From NCBI GenBank assembly GCA_009763385.1, contig CM019824.1:114284660-114348659 (forward strand): DNA of 64,000 nucleotides, read 5' to 3'. The DNA comes from Coix lacryma-jobi var. lacryma-jobi. Its lineage: Eukaryota > Streptophyta > Magnoliopsida > Poales > Poaceae. Made by a program: the position numbers and the translations under genes. Positions 44,307 through 55,789 of the stretch are shown here, in pieces; the first letter of the stretch is position 1; every line of letters begins with the position of its first letter. The notes under the pieces are model-generated. The model had not been told where the DNA came from, searched no databases, and saw nothing but the letters and a program-made list of their open reading frames with translations.

Positions 44307-45236
44307 AATTCTGATAATTTCTCATTCTTGAAAAATTTAGTTTACTCACAAGGTAGAACTACTAATTTCTTGAATAAGAGATTAATGTCAAATGATAAAA
44401 CCCTTGTGAATATAAATGCTAAATTGGAAGATTTCTCATCTGCTCTGAAAAATCAACTTAGCTTTAATAAGATGTTAGAAACCCAATTAGCTCAACTTGC
44501 TCCTATCATACCATCTTTTGAAACTGGCAAAATTCCTACTAAACCTAACATGGAAACCGAAAATATGGTTAAAATAAAATATTTTAACTTTTATGAAGAT
44601 CAAACCATGACTGTTAAAAAGGGTGATCCTGGTAGTCCCATAATTAGATGCTCAATCTTTGGTGAAGTCTTTAAAAATGCCATGTGTGATTTAGGATCGA
44701 GTGTGAACATTTTATCTAAGAATTTTTATGAAAACTCGTTCTTTCCACCCATGTCATCCACATCTGCCTATGTTGTGCTAGCTGATCAATCCACATGCTA
44801 TGTAGAAGGAATAGTTATTGATTTACCTGTTCATATTAGAGGTTCCTATGTTCCTGCTGATTTCATAATACTAGATATGGGAAATAGGAAAGATGTACCT
44901 CTAATCTTAGGTAGACCTTTCTTGAATACTGTGAATGCCTGCATATTTGTGGGGAGTGGTAAAATGCAAATGACATTAGGAGGGAGGAAGAAAATATTCT
45001 CCTTTTCCCGTGGTCCCGCATATGCCACTAACATGCAGGAAGCAAAACCCGTTCGTACCAAGAAGAGGCACCCAAGAACAAGGTGGAACAGAAAGGAAGA
45101 ACCACCTTCTCCTGAGTTGTGTAATTCACATGACAAAGGAGAGGTGCCAAAAGAAGAAGAACCCGATGAAGTGCTTAAAGAAGAAGCACCCAAGGAAGAA
45201 GATCTACCCAATAAGGATGAAATTCCATGGATCTAA
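44307..45236 (+). pseudogene. Gyp-B protease region, ends without RT
   Basis: This continues the gag frame after TAG at 44304. A coiled-coil-like stretch (NKMLETQLAQLAPII) leads to the aspartic protease with CDLGSSVNILS (about 44685-44720), VPADFIILDMGN and VPLILGRPFLNTVNACIF. The active site has DLGSS, like the DLGA form of Athila elements. The C-terminus is Lys/Glu-rich and ends PNKDEIPWI at 45236. No YxDD or other RT motif follows in any frame. Confidence 0.88.
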
Positions 45237-46905
45237 GGTAAGGATTTACTTTTTAATTTTTCCCTTTAAATTTCCCTTCAAATTTCAAATAAATAACATA
45301 TGTCATGCATCCAACTAAAAAAAAGAAAAGAAAATCACCATTTATCATTAGTTATATGCATAGGTATATGTTAACTTAGCTAGAATAATAAAATATCATA
45401 TTAGGATAGTTTCCCTTTTCACAACATTAGATAGTTTCCTTTTTAATAAAATGAGAACAAGAGCTCCGACCGAGAAAGATGAAGACCCTTCACCAAGCAA
45501 GAAGCCAGCTTGGGGAGACTCCCGCTCCAATAAGGTATGTCTCAAGCCTACACTTTATATTCAGTTTTTAATTTCTATATCTTTTGAAGTTTTGAATGTT
45601 ACATGCTTGCCTAAGTAACCATTCCATGAATAAAATTGATGAAATCTGCTTAAACAAGTTGAAACATCAATAAGAAATGAAATATGTCATGCAAATGCTA
45701 TTGTTATGGTTTGAATAACTAATTTTGTCTAAGTTTTAGCTTTTGTGTGTTGCACATGCTTTAACTGAAATCATGCTTAGTGAATAAAGTTAGTAAGAAA
45801 TGGAGTAATTCTTTAAACTTGCTAAGGTGAAATTAGGACCTAATCTGGAGGATTTCTTTTACAAATCATGAAAACCTTGCTAAAAGTTCCTCTTGGAATT
45901 TTATCACATCCCACCACTAGCCAAATATTTGTTAGTCAAAACCACAAAGAGCTTTTTGTGTGTTGAGCTTTGTTAGACCTCATCGATCTTAGTAGAGAAG
46001 CTTATCATATCTTTTGATCAAGATACACACACCCACCATATTGCTTACTATCCACTTTGGAAGTTTGCAACCACCAAATAAATTGTTCATTCTCTACACT
46101 GGAGATATGCAATACCTTGCTAAACGTCCCATTGCTAGCCTCATGCTATTCCTACACTGGGAATAAGCATTTCTCTCCCTTTCCCTACTCATTTCAAAAA
46201 TCCTTTCCTATAGATAATCTGGGGAAATCTAGAGCTAAAAAAAAGAGATATATATAAAAAAAAGTGAGCAAAGTAGCTCAAGAGCGGACTATGTCCTAAG
46301 AAAATGTGAGGACACATTTTTGTCTACTCACTATGTATCGAAAGAGAGAGAGAGTTATCATTAGCTCTAGACCCGAGAAATTAACTAGGAAGGATTATGA
46401 AATATCTCTCTATACACTTTCACATAACCAGACATGCACATCTTGATCAATTTTTATGATTTGCTGCACCTTATGATCTGAGTGTCTAGCTTAGCAATAA
46501 ACATTAGGCAATTTGCTCATGATTCTAAGCCTACCTATAACTCCAAATATCATTCTTTAGAAATAGGAGAGGCTACATTTTGGCCTAAGTGAGGATTTAA
46601 ACACCATTGAGTGATTGAGTGAATCTTGGAGGACTTAAGCAAGTTTTTATCTTTTGAAAACCTTAAAAAACCTCCAGACAGAATCCTAGTCAAACCTAAG
46701 CAAGATAAAAGTTTCCTATCTACTGCTTTATTTCACCCTTGCATGTTTGAAGTGAAAAGCTATAAGCCCCACATTGCTATGATTAATGATATATACTAAG
46801 TTATTTCTCACTATACAATATGCACTTGTATACATCTTAAGTTGCTATCTATTTCATGCTCAATGCTTAAACCGCATTGTTGCTCGAGGACGAGCAACAT
46901 GTTAG
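45237..46905 (+). other. Gyp-B 3' noncoding region
   Basis: AT-rich and without a supported gene. CCAGCTTGGGGAGACTCCC at 45507 is followed by AAGGTATGTC (45532), like the modules in Gyp-A. An (AG)n run lies at 46341-46352. A perfect hairpin TTGCTCG-AGGA-CGAGCAA sits at 46880-46897, just upstream of the polypurine tract. Confidence 0.6.
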
Positions 46906-46917
46906 CTTGGGGGAGCT
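46880..46917 (+). other. Hairpin and polypurine tract of Gyp-B
   Basis: TTGCTCGAGGACGAGCAA folds perfectly with a 4-base loop. Nine bases later AGCTTGGGGGAGCTTG runs to the LTR start at 46918. The same string appears in many grass Athila-like elements as I remember them. Confidence 0.75.
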
Positions 46918-48848
46918 TGTTGATGGTCCTTAAACACCTGTTTTACCATCAACATTTTACCCTAAAATTCACCAAAAAGGCAAGAAATGTAGTCAAATAG
47001 GTTTCAAACTAACCGAATTCCACATGTCCATAGATTTTGATTTGAATGCAGTATTTGAACCAAATTTGGATATTTGAACCACCAAAGGCCAAGCCCACTC
47101 AGCAGGGCCCAATTGGGCCTCAGGGGGGTGGCGCCCACCACCCCTAGGTGGCACCCGCCACAAGGAGAGGCCCAAACCTCCCCCCTGCCACATCACTGAT
47201 CCGTGTGACCACCACAGGGCCAAATCTTGGCCCTTGGTCACTAGGTCAGTGGCATCGAAGGGCTCAAGAGGGGAGTGGCGTGGATCATGACCGAATGATG
47301 GTTATCTGGACATGCAACCGACCTAACCACTGCCTTGGAGGAGTCCCTGGAGGTCGTAGGATCAATGACGGTGCATCCAACGGCCAGGGGGGTGGCGGCC
47401 GCCACCTAGGGCTGGCGCCCGCCACTAGGGTTTGCCCTAGGTCGGTTGGCTGCCCCCTATAAGTACCCCCCTCACTCCACAAGGCTATAAATACCCCCCT
47501 TGAGGCGTCACTTCATTTGAAGCAAGCAAGGAAGAGAGGAAAGCAAGCAAGCTATGTAGAAAGCAAGTGAGAGCTAGGTTAGAAGCTCAGAGAGCTTAGG
47601 CAAGTAGGTTAGCTAGTAGAGAGAGCATAGCTCTAGTGCCCTCACTGCAGCGCGGCTCTTAGTTTAGCACAGCTCAGCCCTGACCAGTGGTATAGTAGCG
47701 TAGAGCTTGCTAGGAGAGAAGTGGGTGCGAGTGACTGGCATCGGAGGTCGGTTGATTTTCTGGCGTCTCTGGTCTAGTTTGCTCTCTTATATCTCAGGTA
47801 CACTTATCATTATTCCAATATTACTTTAGTATTACTTTCAGTATTACTTTATCAAGTGCCTTGAGTGTGACCTAGTTATCCCTACATTTCAACTCACTTA
47901 GCCATAGTAGTTAATCTCTAGTGTGCTTAGTGTTTGATCTTTGCCAATAGGTTGCTTAGTTAGTTTAGTGTTTATCTTATTAAGTCAAGTATTTGCTCTG
48001 ACGTCCACAAGGGTGTCTCTATTCAAAGCTAGGGTAGAGATAGTTAAAATATAATTAAGCATGGTGCTTAGTTATAGACTTACCTTTAGATACGGCTGGA
48101 ATTCCACCACGTAGTTTGCCCAGTTTAACAGTAAGGCGCGTTTTGCTAGCGTTCAACCTAAGTCAGTGGTAAAGGCTAGTACGCCTCGGTACTTGACAAG
48201 ATAGGAATAAAACTATACTTAACTTGGTTGCTTTATTGACATTTGCCTATCTTGCTTCGTAGTTATCTAGGAGTAGTTATTAGTTAGTTTTCTTAGTTAC
48301 CCTTAGTTATCCCATTCTATCCACCTACCTATTTATCCACCTTACCTTAGCCATTTCATTCATCCTTACCTATCCATCCATATATTCTTTCTAGCCTCTC
48401 ATCCTCTCTCATCCCTTTCATCTCCTCTTTTCTCCTTTTTCCTTTTCTTATTCTTTGACTCTCATCCCCTCCTTGACTCGACTCATACACCACCCTAGCC
48501 TTCCCTTGGGATCAAATAAATCGACACCTGGTACTCCCAGACGAAGTGCTACTACGATAGTTCTGTGCGCTTGCAGAATCTCCTCCTGGTAGATTGCATT
48601 CTCGCTAGCCAGCTCCTACTAGTGTCGGGATTGACAACCCCATTTGACATTAGTAGATAGCTGCTTTAGCTTCACTCCTTTAGGTATAGTGACTGGACTT
48701 GCTTCAAGCATTTCTGGCGCCGTTGCCAGGGATAGACTCCATAGTTTACTCCTAGTAACGACGTTAGCAAGTGTCAACTAGCATTTCTGGGCCGTTACCA
48801 GGGATAGTTGCCTAGCTCTATCTTTAGTGAAGTTAAGAACTACCAATA
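46918..48848 (+). mobile_element. 3' LTR of Gyp-B
   Basis: Matches 41187-43169 closely. It lacks 52 bp near 48100 (left copy 42379-42430), which removes the GTGGTAGC...GTGACAGCC module. This accounts for the whole length difference. It ends CCAATA followed by ACCTC. Confidence 0.93.
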
Positions 48849-49062
48849 ACCTCTGTATACCCCATGGACCTACATGGACCCTTGGTCAAGGACGACCCAG
48901 TTAGAAGGCCATGCGGCTCGCGACCAGGCCGTTGTGACCGCCAGGGACTCTTCTGAATCCTTGCTCGCCAAGGAAGATCCTAGAAGATAGATCCGGATTC
49001 CTTGCCCAAAGGAATCGATTGTAATTTGTTAGGATTCGACAACTGTAACCCTGCTCCCCGAC

Positions 49063-49069
49063 TATATAA
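49063..49069 (+). promoter_or_regulatory. TATA box of the Tat-0 LTR
   Basis: TATATAAG in CCCCGACTATATAAGGCG, about 235 bp before the LTR end. Confidence 0.6.
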
Positions 49070-49300
49070 GGCGAGCATGGACTCCCTCCAATCTCACGCC
49101 ATATTCCAATCTCATAATACAATCCAACCACCAAAACACAGGACGTAGGGTATTACGGTGACTTGTCGGCCTGAACCAGTCTAAATCGTCGTCTCTTGTC
49201 CCTGTACTAACGCTTGAGTAGACGTCTTGCACGCCCCCTCAAACTAATCTACTACCTTGGACATACCTCTCGGTAGACTGCTGACCATCATTAGTCGACA

Positions 49301-50360
49301 ATGACCAGGCTGTGTGATGTGGTCGGCCACCGAGGGCTTGGTCTCGGGGCCGGCCGAGATCGAGAGCTCAGTCTTGTGCCCCGAGGTCGACCCCTAGCCG
49401 AGCTCCAGTGCCCCGAGCTCCACCGAGCGCCCGGTGGCCGGCCATGTGGTCTTTTTTCGTTTTTCTAAAAATAAATAAATGTGTACAGAGTTTTAATTTG
49501 CAAATGTAATAGAATTTAGATTTTAGAATATTTCATGTAACTCACAATCTTTAGATTTTATAAAAAAGAATATTCATTTAGAATTTCATGTACACTTGTA
49601 ATATAAAATTAATATATTTCATGCACACTTGTAATATAAAAAAATTCATGTAGACTTGTAATTATTCATTTAGATTATTCTTTTACAATAAATTTCATGT
49701 ATAATTGTAATATAAAAAAATAATATATATTAAATAGTAATATATATATAGTTACAATTTAGAATTCGTATTATAATTATTCTTTCGTTCGAAAAAGATT
49801 ATTAACTTGTTTGTATTAGGAAAGTCGATAATAATAGTTTATATTTACATTATTATTCTGTCTTTTATATTGATATTGTATATATATATGTAATTGGAGT
49901 TTGATTTTCATACATGTAATAGAATATATATTTTACATTATTAGAGCATCTCTTGAGTTTATCAAATAGTGAAATATACGATCACGTCTATACTTGTAAT
50001 AAAAGAATAATATATATTAAATAGTAATATAGTTACAATTTACAATTCGTATTATAATTATTCTTTCGTTCGAAAAAAGATTATTAACTTCTTTGTATTA
50101 AGAAAGTTGATAATAATAGTTTATATTTATATTACTATTCTATCTTTTACATTGATATTGTATATATATGTAATAGGAGTTTGATATATTCAAATCTAGT
50201 GGTAAATTTATTGATATATTTAAATCCAGTGATATAAGTTAGAGATGGTCGACCCCAATGATGACATGAATGATGAATCCTATTTGCTCCGGCGATGCTG
50301 CATACGCGGGCCTGAACGATGATAATGCTCTGGATCCAGAAGACGAGAGTCAATACTTCT
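49301..50360. repeat. AT-rich region with a 195-bp direct repeat
   Basis: 49301-49455 is GC-rich with CCGAG/CTCGG phrases, unassigned. 49705-49904 and 49994-50184 are direct copies sharing TTACAATTTA(G/C)AATTCG, TTATTCTTTCGTTCG and AATAATAGTTTATATTTA. Multiple (TA)n runs occur. 50185-50360 shows nothing I recognise. Confidence 0.7.
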
Positions 50361-51650
50361 TTTTTGGAAAAGGAAGATTTTATTGCATCCCAAGAACAGT
50401 ATATCAAGCTGATACACGGTTTCGGGACGAAAACTTCCCGCCTCTGTCTAAAGGTTAGGCACATAGCTAAAGACAAAAAACCGAGCATACTCTACTAACA
50501 TTCAATCCTATGACTAGATCGCCACCAATATGCCCGGGTAAAGATATCCCTCGCCACTTGCTCCAATTGTCGCGACGCCACCACAACTGTATCGTGAAAC
50601 TCCGGTCGCTGGAGGATAGCCTACAAAAGTAGCCTGTGGGAGATTGCATGAATAACATGCAAAGGAAAATTATATTTTTTTCTTTTTAAAAATAAAATCA
50701 TTCCTGTGCAACCAAATAGACCAACATGTCACTGCTGCCCGAAGAAGTATTAAAGACCTCCAAGGTTTTGTTATCTCATTTAACCAACTACCAAACATAT
50801 GTGCTACACTTAGGGTTTTGTAAGATTTAAGGCAACTTGAGAAAAACTTCAAATGAAACGCGCCAAACGACAGTCAAAAAACAAGTGCTGAATTGTCTCC
50901 TCTTCGTGACAAAAGCAATAAGTTTTGCTCTGATACCAATTGCGCTTAATTAACTTATCCTTTGTTAACACTACCCCCTCCTAAGATACCACATAAATAT
51001 ATTTAACTTAAGAGGTGCTTTTAGTTTCCATAATCATTTATTCAAATTAGGAACCGGGATTTGTATCATTGCTTTAAAATGTGATTTTACCGAGAATTGC
51101 CCATTCGGATGCAAAGACCAGTAGAATTCATCGTGTCCTTGTTCCAAAGAAATATCGGCGAGGTGTGCTAAAAGATTATCCCACTCAACTAGCTTAGAAC
51201 CTATTAGGTCTCGTCTCCAGGAGAAAACAGGAGGATATGATGTAAATGCTTCAGAGATTGTGACAAACTTTGGTCTAACAATGTTGTATAAACTAGGAAA
51301 TTGGTTCATCAAACTATCATTGCCTAACCATTTGTCTTCCCAGAATGTGACTTGTGATCCATATTTGATAATAAAAGATCCAAAGCAGAGGAAATCATGT
51401 TTCACCTGTAGCAAGCTAGCCCAAAAATGGGAGTCACCTTATTTTCGTTCTACTTGGGCTAATGGTTTAGATCCTAGATATATATTTCATAGCAATTGTT
51501 GCCAGGTATCGTCTGTCGTTAGAAGCCTAAAAAGTCATTTACTCACCAGAGTGATGTTCTTAAGATTTAAATCAGCTATTCCTAAACCACCTTGATCCTT
51601 TGGTTGGCAAAGAATAGACCACTTCACAAGTCTCTATTTTCTCTTATGGT
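50361..51650 (-). pseudogene. 5'-truncated LINE (L1-type) 3' end
   Basis: The minus strand encodes, with several stops, DQGGLGIADLNLKNITL, then FGSFIIKYGSQVTFWEDKWL (about 51390-51330), FSWRRDLIGSKLVEWDNLL and DEFYWSLHPNGQFSVKSHF. This is the zinc-binding region after the RT of plant L1 elements. The tail has WSIWLHRNDFIFKKK near 50680. The left end shows a GGGATGCAATAAAATCTTCC-type phrase and AAAAAAG (minus strand), probably the 3' end. RT catalytic motifs are missing, so it is 5'-truncated. I saw no target duplication. Confidence 0.82.
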
Positions 51651-51851
51651 CATCACCTTGTGTTGACGTTAGAAGTGATCCGAATCACACACCAGCAGGG
51701 CTCGAACGCCCGAAGAGGATGCAGATCAAACTGGGACAACAGAGAACTTGGCTAAACCGATGAAAACCGATCTAGAGACCGGTTTAGGCCGATTTAGGGT
51801 TTTAGTTCCCTGTGTTGGTGTTTTTGTTTTTGATAAGAATCCCTGTGTTGG
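51651..51851. other. Unassigned spacer
   Basis: Contains TGTTGACGTTAG at 51662 and a duplicated CCCTGTGTTGGTGTT (51810 and 51841). AAACCGAT/ATCGGTTT-like phrases recur. I recognise no gene or element. Confidence 0.4.
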
Positions 51852-52268
51852 TGTTGACATCTCTTAGCATCACTTCAAATAACGGCGCTAGAAATGCAGG
51901 TAGACAAATCTAACAATATTACCTTTAACGCTAGGCTGTCACCACTAGCAGCAACACTAGAGATGTGGATGGTATTTATGATCTTGCCCTTATAAAATAT
52001 GAAATGAGATTATCCGCAAGCGCATAGATAAAATACATCTGTTGTAGCATTTCACCAAGGAAAGAGTTTCCAAGATATCGTTCATTTATAATGGAGCAAT
52101 GCATATCGTCAGTTAACCGAGTGACAAGAGATAAACATCCACAACTATGACACACACATGTATGATTATGATAAGAGTTCCACTAGATCTATACTCAACA
52201 CAGGAATCAATCAAGAATGATAATTAAGATAAATGTAATAGAACAGAGTAAACCATATAAAAGAGTTC
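51852..52268 (-). mobile_element. Inverted copy of the LTR-C end (LTR-C'), cut by Tat-1
   Basis: It begins TGTTGACATCTCTTAGC, the reverse complement of the LTR-C end at 41007, and follows the reverse of 40590-41007 base by base with few changes. It includes the U5 motif (ATCCGCAAGCGCATAG at 52011) and the PBS-like strings. It stops where the Tat-1 LTR starts at 52269. The rest should lie right of the window. Confidence 0.85.
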
Positions 52269-52418
52269 TGTCGGTGATATGAAGAAAGGGGTACCCCAAA
52301 ACGTCCGCTTCAAAAATAAACAAACACAACCGTCATTTCATAAGCCACCAGACCGAAAGCCCGTCAGGAGGGAGCGGGCCATGGCGGCCCAACAACCTAA
52401 GGTGAACCTCGAGACGAC

Positions 52419-52711
52419 ATATTTCTCCGCCTCGCCCGAGCCTCCAGAGCTGGGCCTCGGACTAGCGCAATTTCTCCGCCTCGCCCGAGCCTCCAGAGCC
52501 AGGCCTCGGACTAGCGCAATTTCTCCGCCTCGCCCGAGCCTCCAGAGCTAGGCCTCGGACTAGATAATTTCTCCGCCTCGCCCGAGCCTCCAGAGCTAGG
52601 CCTCGGACTAGCGCAATTTCTCCGCCTCGCCCGAGCCTCCAGAGCTAGGCCTCGGATTAGCACGATTCCTCCACCTCGCCCGAGCCATCGGAGCCAGGCC
52701 TCGGGCTAGCG
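52419..52711 (+). repeat. Six tandem copies of a 49-bp unit in the Tat-1 LTR
   Basis: Unit core: TTTCTCCGCCTCGCCCGAGC then CTCCAGAGCTAGGCCTCGGA and CTAGCGCAA. Copies 1-5 are nearly identical and the last is more diverged. It lies about 600-900 bp upstream of the TATA box, in U3. Confidence 0.92.
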
Positions 52712-53314
52712 CTCCCTCCGCATCAAGCACCGAGGCAGAAGCCTCGCCATGAATCTCCAAAACTTCCACGCAAAGGAGTCGACTGCCCCATACCTACCAC
52801 TTGTACGACCCCAGAAGCATTAATTGCGTCCTGTCCACTCCGGGCAAGGCCCGCAGGGCTACAGCGAAGTGCACAGCTAACCATACCCTAGTAAAATCAA
52901 ACTGCAGCAACTTTCCCCAAGAAATGGGCACGTCGTGCGGAGCAACCGCTCAATACCATGCACTATATCTCACCGAGGACGCCCCTCGAGGTACATGTAG
53001 CACCTCGTCTCGCGTACGGTCCAGGGCTCGACCCCTCCCGCCTAGCCTCGAGTTCAACCGCGAAGGTTTCGACCATGCCCTTGAGCACAGGCCTACCGGG
53101 ACTGATCTGCACTCCAACAACTCCTGACGCGACGTCTTTGCCCACACCTGCGCATGGGCGTCGTCCTTCTCTCCCGTTGCCAGGCACGTCGCCACACGAC
53201 GAGGAGCGTCGCTACGGCGGCACCGACATGACTGGCATCATCATCACCAACGTCATCAGTGACATCATCGACCACGACAGCCCTAAAACAGTGTAACCCG
53301 TGCCCCCTCTTCGT

Positions 53315-53322
53315 CTATAAAA
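53315..53322 (+). promoter_or_regulatory. TATA box of the Tat-1 LTR
   Basis: CTATAAAA in CTTCGTCTATAAAAGAGG, 330 bp before the LTR end. Confidence 0.7.
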
Positions 53323-53650
53323 GAGGACACCGGGGTTTAGACTAAGGCAGGCAAGCAAAAAAGACAGACACGAGCACCCATGTCTCCTGGACCATAGTCT
53401 AGGGTTTAGCTCTCGGATCCTAGCTCCCTCCTTCACACCCCCCATCCACTCTCGCTTACGCTTGTATTTGACCCTGTACAAGCACTTCGGTGCAAGATAA
53501 TACAAACTCCTCTCCCCGCTGGACGTAGGGCCTTCTCTTGCCCGAACCAGGATAAATCGCCTGTGTTCTTCTTGCATCACCATCCGGATCAAGGAACACG
53601 CGCACGCAAATTCATCGTTGGTGTAGACCCCCGTGTCCGAAACACCGACA

Positions 53651-53671
53651 GTTGGCGCGCTAGGTAGGGGG
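53651..53671 (+). other. Primer-binding site of Tat-1
   Basis: GTTGGCGCGCTAGGTAGGGG directly follows the LTR end. TTGGCGCGCCAGGTAGGGG-like strings are common after grass Tat-type LTRs. I have not identified the tRNA. Confidence 0.7.
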
Positions 53672-53706
53672 CCGCGCGTGTCTCCATCGACTTCCCGTAG
53701 TTCCGG

Positions 53707-54349
53707 ATGGCAGATCTCCTGCCTGACGGTGACGCCTCCGCCCGGCACCGGAGGCACGACTCATTCCCAAAGCGGTCGAGGGCTGCTCGCCGAGGCTGGA
53801 GAGGCCTTCAAGGGCTTCACAGGTCCCTTGCGCGGGACATGGCTCCCCTCGGATCTCGTAGGGGAACGATCAAGAAAAACCACAGTTAGTGAACACTTCC
53901 ATTCGCTCATGTTATGTCACCTCCTGTTTCGCCTCCTCGCACTGCTCCCCCCCTCCGTTCGCTAATGTTACATCATGCGAAGGAAAGGGGGTGGCTCTAG
54001 GAGGAGAAACAGGAGCCACGGGGAGGAGGATGGCTCCGCTCCCACTAACGTCCTTCCAAGCTCGCTCGGGCCTGCCGACGACATGTATGTCGCCCGGGAA
54101 TCAGCATGGCTAGAAGAGGACGTTGAGTGGAATGGAACTAGCTGCCTCCCCCACTTGCTGCCACGGAAGGCGGAGGAAGTTGTCCGGAAGATCAGTGACC
54201 CAGAAATACCTCCACACCCTCGTGGCATGATCGTGCGAGCCGAAGAGCCTGCTAGTTCTTCACCTGAACTGCATCACCACCTGCATGCTGGTACGACAAC
54301 TCCAGTTCGCAGGGTTGCCGCTTCCACCAAAGGATCGGCAGAAAGGTGA
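53707..54349 (+). pseudogene. Possible gag leader fragment of Tat-1
   Basis: MADLLPDGDASARHRRHDSF at 53707 looks like the start of a Tat-type gag, ending after 60 residues. A second frame, 53975-54349, encodes 124 residues rich in Arg, Glu and Pro (WLEEDVEWNGTSCLPHLL) and ends 15 bases into the duplicated segment that begins at 54335. No zinc knuckle or other domain is seen. The rest of gag-pol is probably lost by deletion at 54335. Function is not established. Confidence 0.4.
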
Positions 54350-55789
54350 TACGCAGCGGGGCATGGCGAGCCCGACAACCCCACTTCTTCCTTCTTCATG
54401 GACAATGAGGAAATCATTTCATGGCAAAGGGCCCTCGCGACTCGTCGCTGTCGTTGGACTCGTGCCTATCGTCTTCGTCTTCCATCCATCGGCACGACAA
54501 TGCGCACGCCACGTCTGGTGTTCCGACACGTTAAGGACCCCGCCCTAAAGAGGGCATGCTGAATGAGTCAGAGAAGGAAAGGGAAAAGGCTGAGCCCACG
54601 GACGAAGCAAAACATCAACCCTGATGATCCTTCATCGCTCGCAAAGGAGATGGGATCTCATGGAATCAACACAGAATCCCTCCCTTCCTCTCCTTTGTGT
54701 ACCCCAAAAAGGCACCAGCGATGTATCCCTGTAATTCAGAAAATGAAATAAAAGAACTCCCTTCGTTCTAAAGGGTTTTACTGTTCGAGCATCCACGAAC
54801 AAGCACAGACTGTGCCAACTCCCGAGAAAGAGTTTTCCCTATGAAGAGCCCTTTTTCAGGGCGCTCCTTTGCCAAAAGATCAAAGAAGAACCAGAGAGAG
54901 AATAGCATTCGTCCAGTTTGGCTTACAGCGCCGACAACTCGCAAAGATACGTTCCAATCTTCTTTACTCACGATTCGTTCTTAGTAGTGTAATAAAATCT
55001 TTGAGAAATCTTTGACTAAAAGCCTCATCATTACGCCTATAGGCGTGACGCCTTTGTTCCCGAGCACAGAGGATAACGTCAACCGTGTCTCCTTATGGAA
55101 TCTGGTCGTGGTCCGGTTGCGATCGCCCCCAGGGGCTAGCAACACCCCCAGACTGAGCTAAGAACTCGGAATCGGACGGACTTCCCCGATGCTCAAACAA
55201 AGGCTAAAACAAACATAGGTGTGACGATAAGGCCGCGGAAATGCTCATACTTCTCAGGGCGGCGGGAGGTTGAGCATAAAACCAAGCAAAGCCCCGGAAG
55301 ACAACGCGTTTGAGCGAGAACCTCCCCAAAAAAATAAAGGAAAGCCATGACGGGATCGGTAGAATCACGCGACATGCTAATATGTGTTTTCGCAGGGAAA
55401 GTGCCAGAGAACCTGAATCTTTGGCTGGATCTAGGCAAAAAATCTGGCCGCGCAAGGACTGCACCACTTCTGGGCCAAACCCTGACACCCTGACGGGGGC
55501 GAAGTACGCCGAGACTCACTTCGGACCGGTCAAACCAAGGCGACCCACCAAGAAGACCGGCGGTTTTCCAATGGCTCCCACAGAAAGGTCTTATCAATAC
55601 AGCATGAAGTCTTACACCACGCTTCGCTGACCGCCAAGGCTATGACCCTCAAAAGAAGAGCTAAGTAGCGATTTGCTCCCCGAGAATCCCATAATAGTGT
55701 GAAAGCCTACCGAAGCCCAGTGGTGTCACAGGCAAAATAGGATCTCCCCTCTCGAGGCCCCCCTTGGGTGCTAGTCTGGGAAGTCTTCC
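54335..55789. repeat. Tat-1 internal duplication, copy 1, first part (X1)
   Basis: TCGGCAGAAAGGTGATACGC starts both copies (54335 and 58987). X1 matches 58987-60026 plus 61959-62365. It is noncoding as far as I can see. It has an AAAGAGTTTTCCCTATGAAG region with a CCCTTTTTCAGGGCG hairpin (about 54850) and GTTACGCCTATAGGCGTGAC palindrome (55035). Confidence 0.85.

Larger units (their letters stand above)
41187..48848 (+). mobile_element. Athila-like gag-protease element without polymerase (Gyp-B, 7.7 kb)
   Basis: LTRs are 41187-43169 (1983 bp) and 46918-48848 (1931 bp). The target duplication ACCTC (41182-41186 and 48849-48853) is perfect. The left LTR ends CCAACA and the right CCAATA, one base changed. 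Primer-binding site, gag with zinc knuckle, protease and polypurine tract are present. No RT or integrase is found in 45237-46905, so it looks like a non-autonomous family. Confidence 0.93.
41170..49300 (+). mobile_element. 3' LTR of Tat-0 (about 464 bp), split by Gyp-B
   Basis: Bases 41170-41186 and 48849-49300 join when Gyp-B and one ACCTC are removed. The joined LTR starts TGTGGGGATATT, holds ACTATATAAG (49061) and a GGACGTAGGGTATTAC phrase typical of grass gypsy LTRs (49142), and ends ATTAGTCGACA at 49300. The exact start is inferred. Confidence 0.6.
52269..53650 (+). mobile_element. 5' LTR of Tat-1 (1382 bp)
   Basis: Starts TGTCGGTGATATGAAG, ends GAAACACCGACA. It has a 49-bp tandem array, a TATA box at 53315, and the GGACGTAGGGCC...CCCGAACCAGG phrase (53522-53552) common in grass gypsy LTRs. 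AGTTC (52264-52268) would be one target-site copy. Confidence 0.87.

Noticed and set aside
53212..53757. Minus-strand 181-aa frame over the Tat-1 LTR end
   Set aside because: Spans the TATA box, LTR end and primer-binding site on the wrong strand. No domain.
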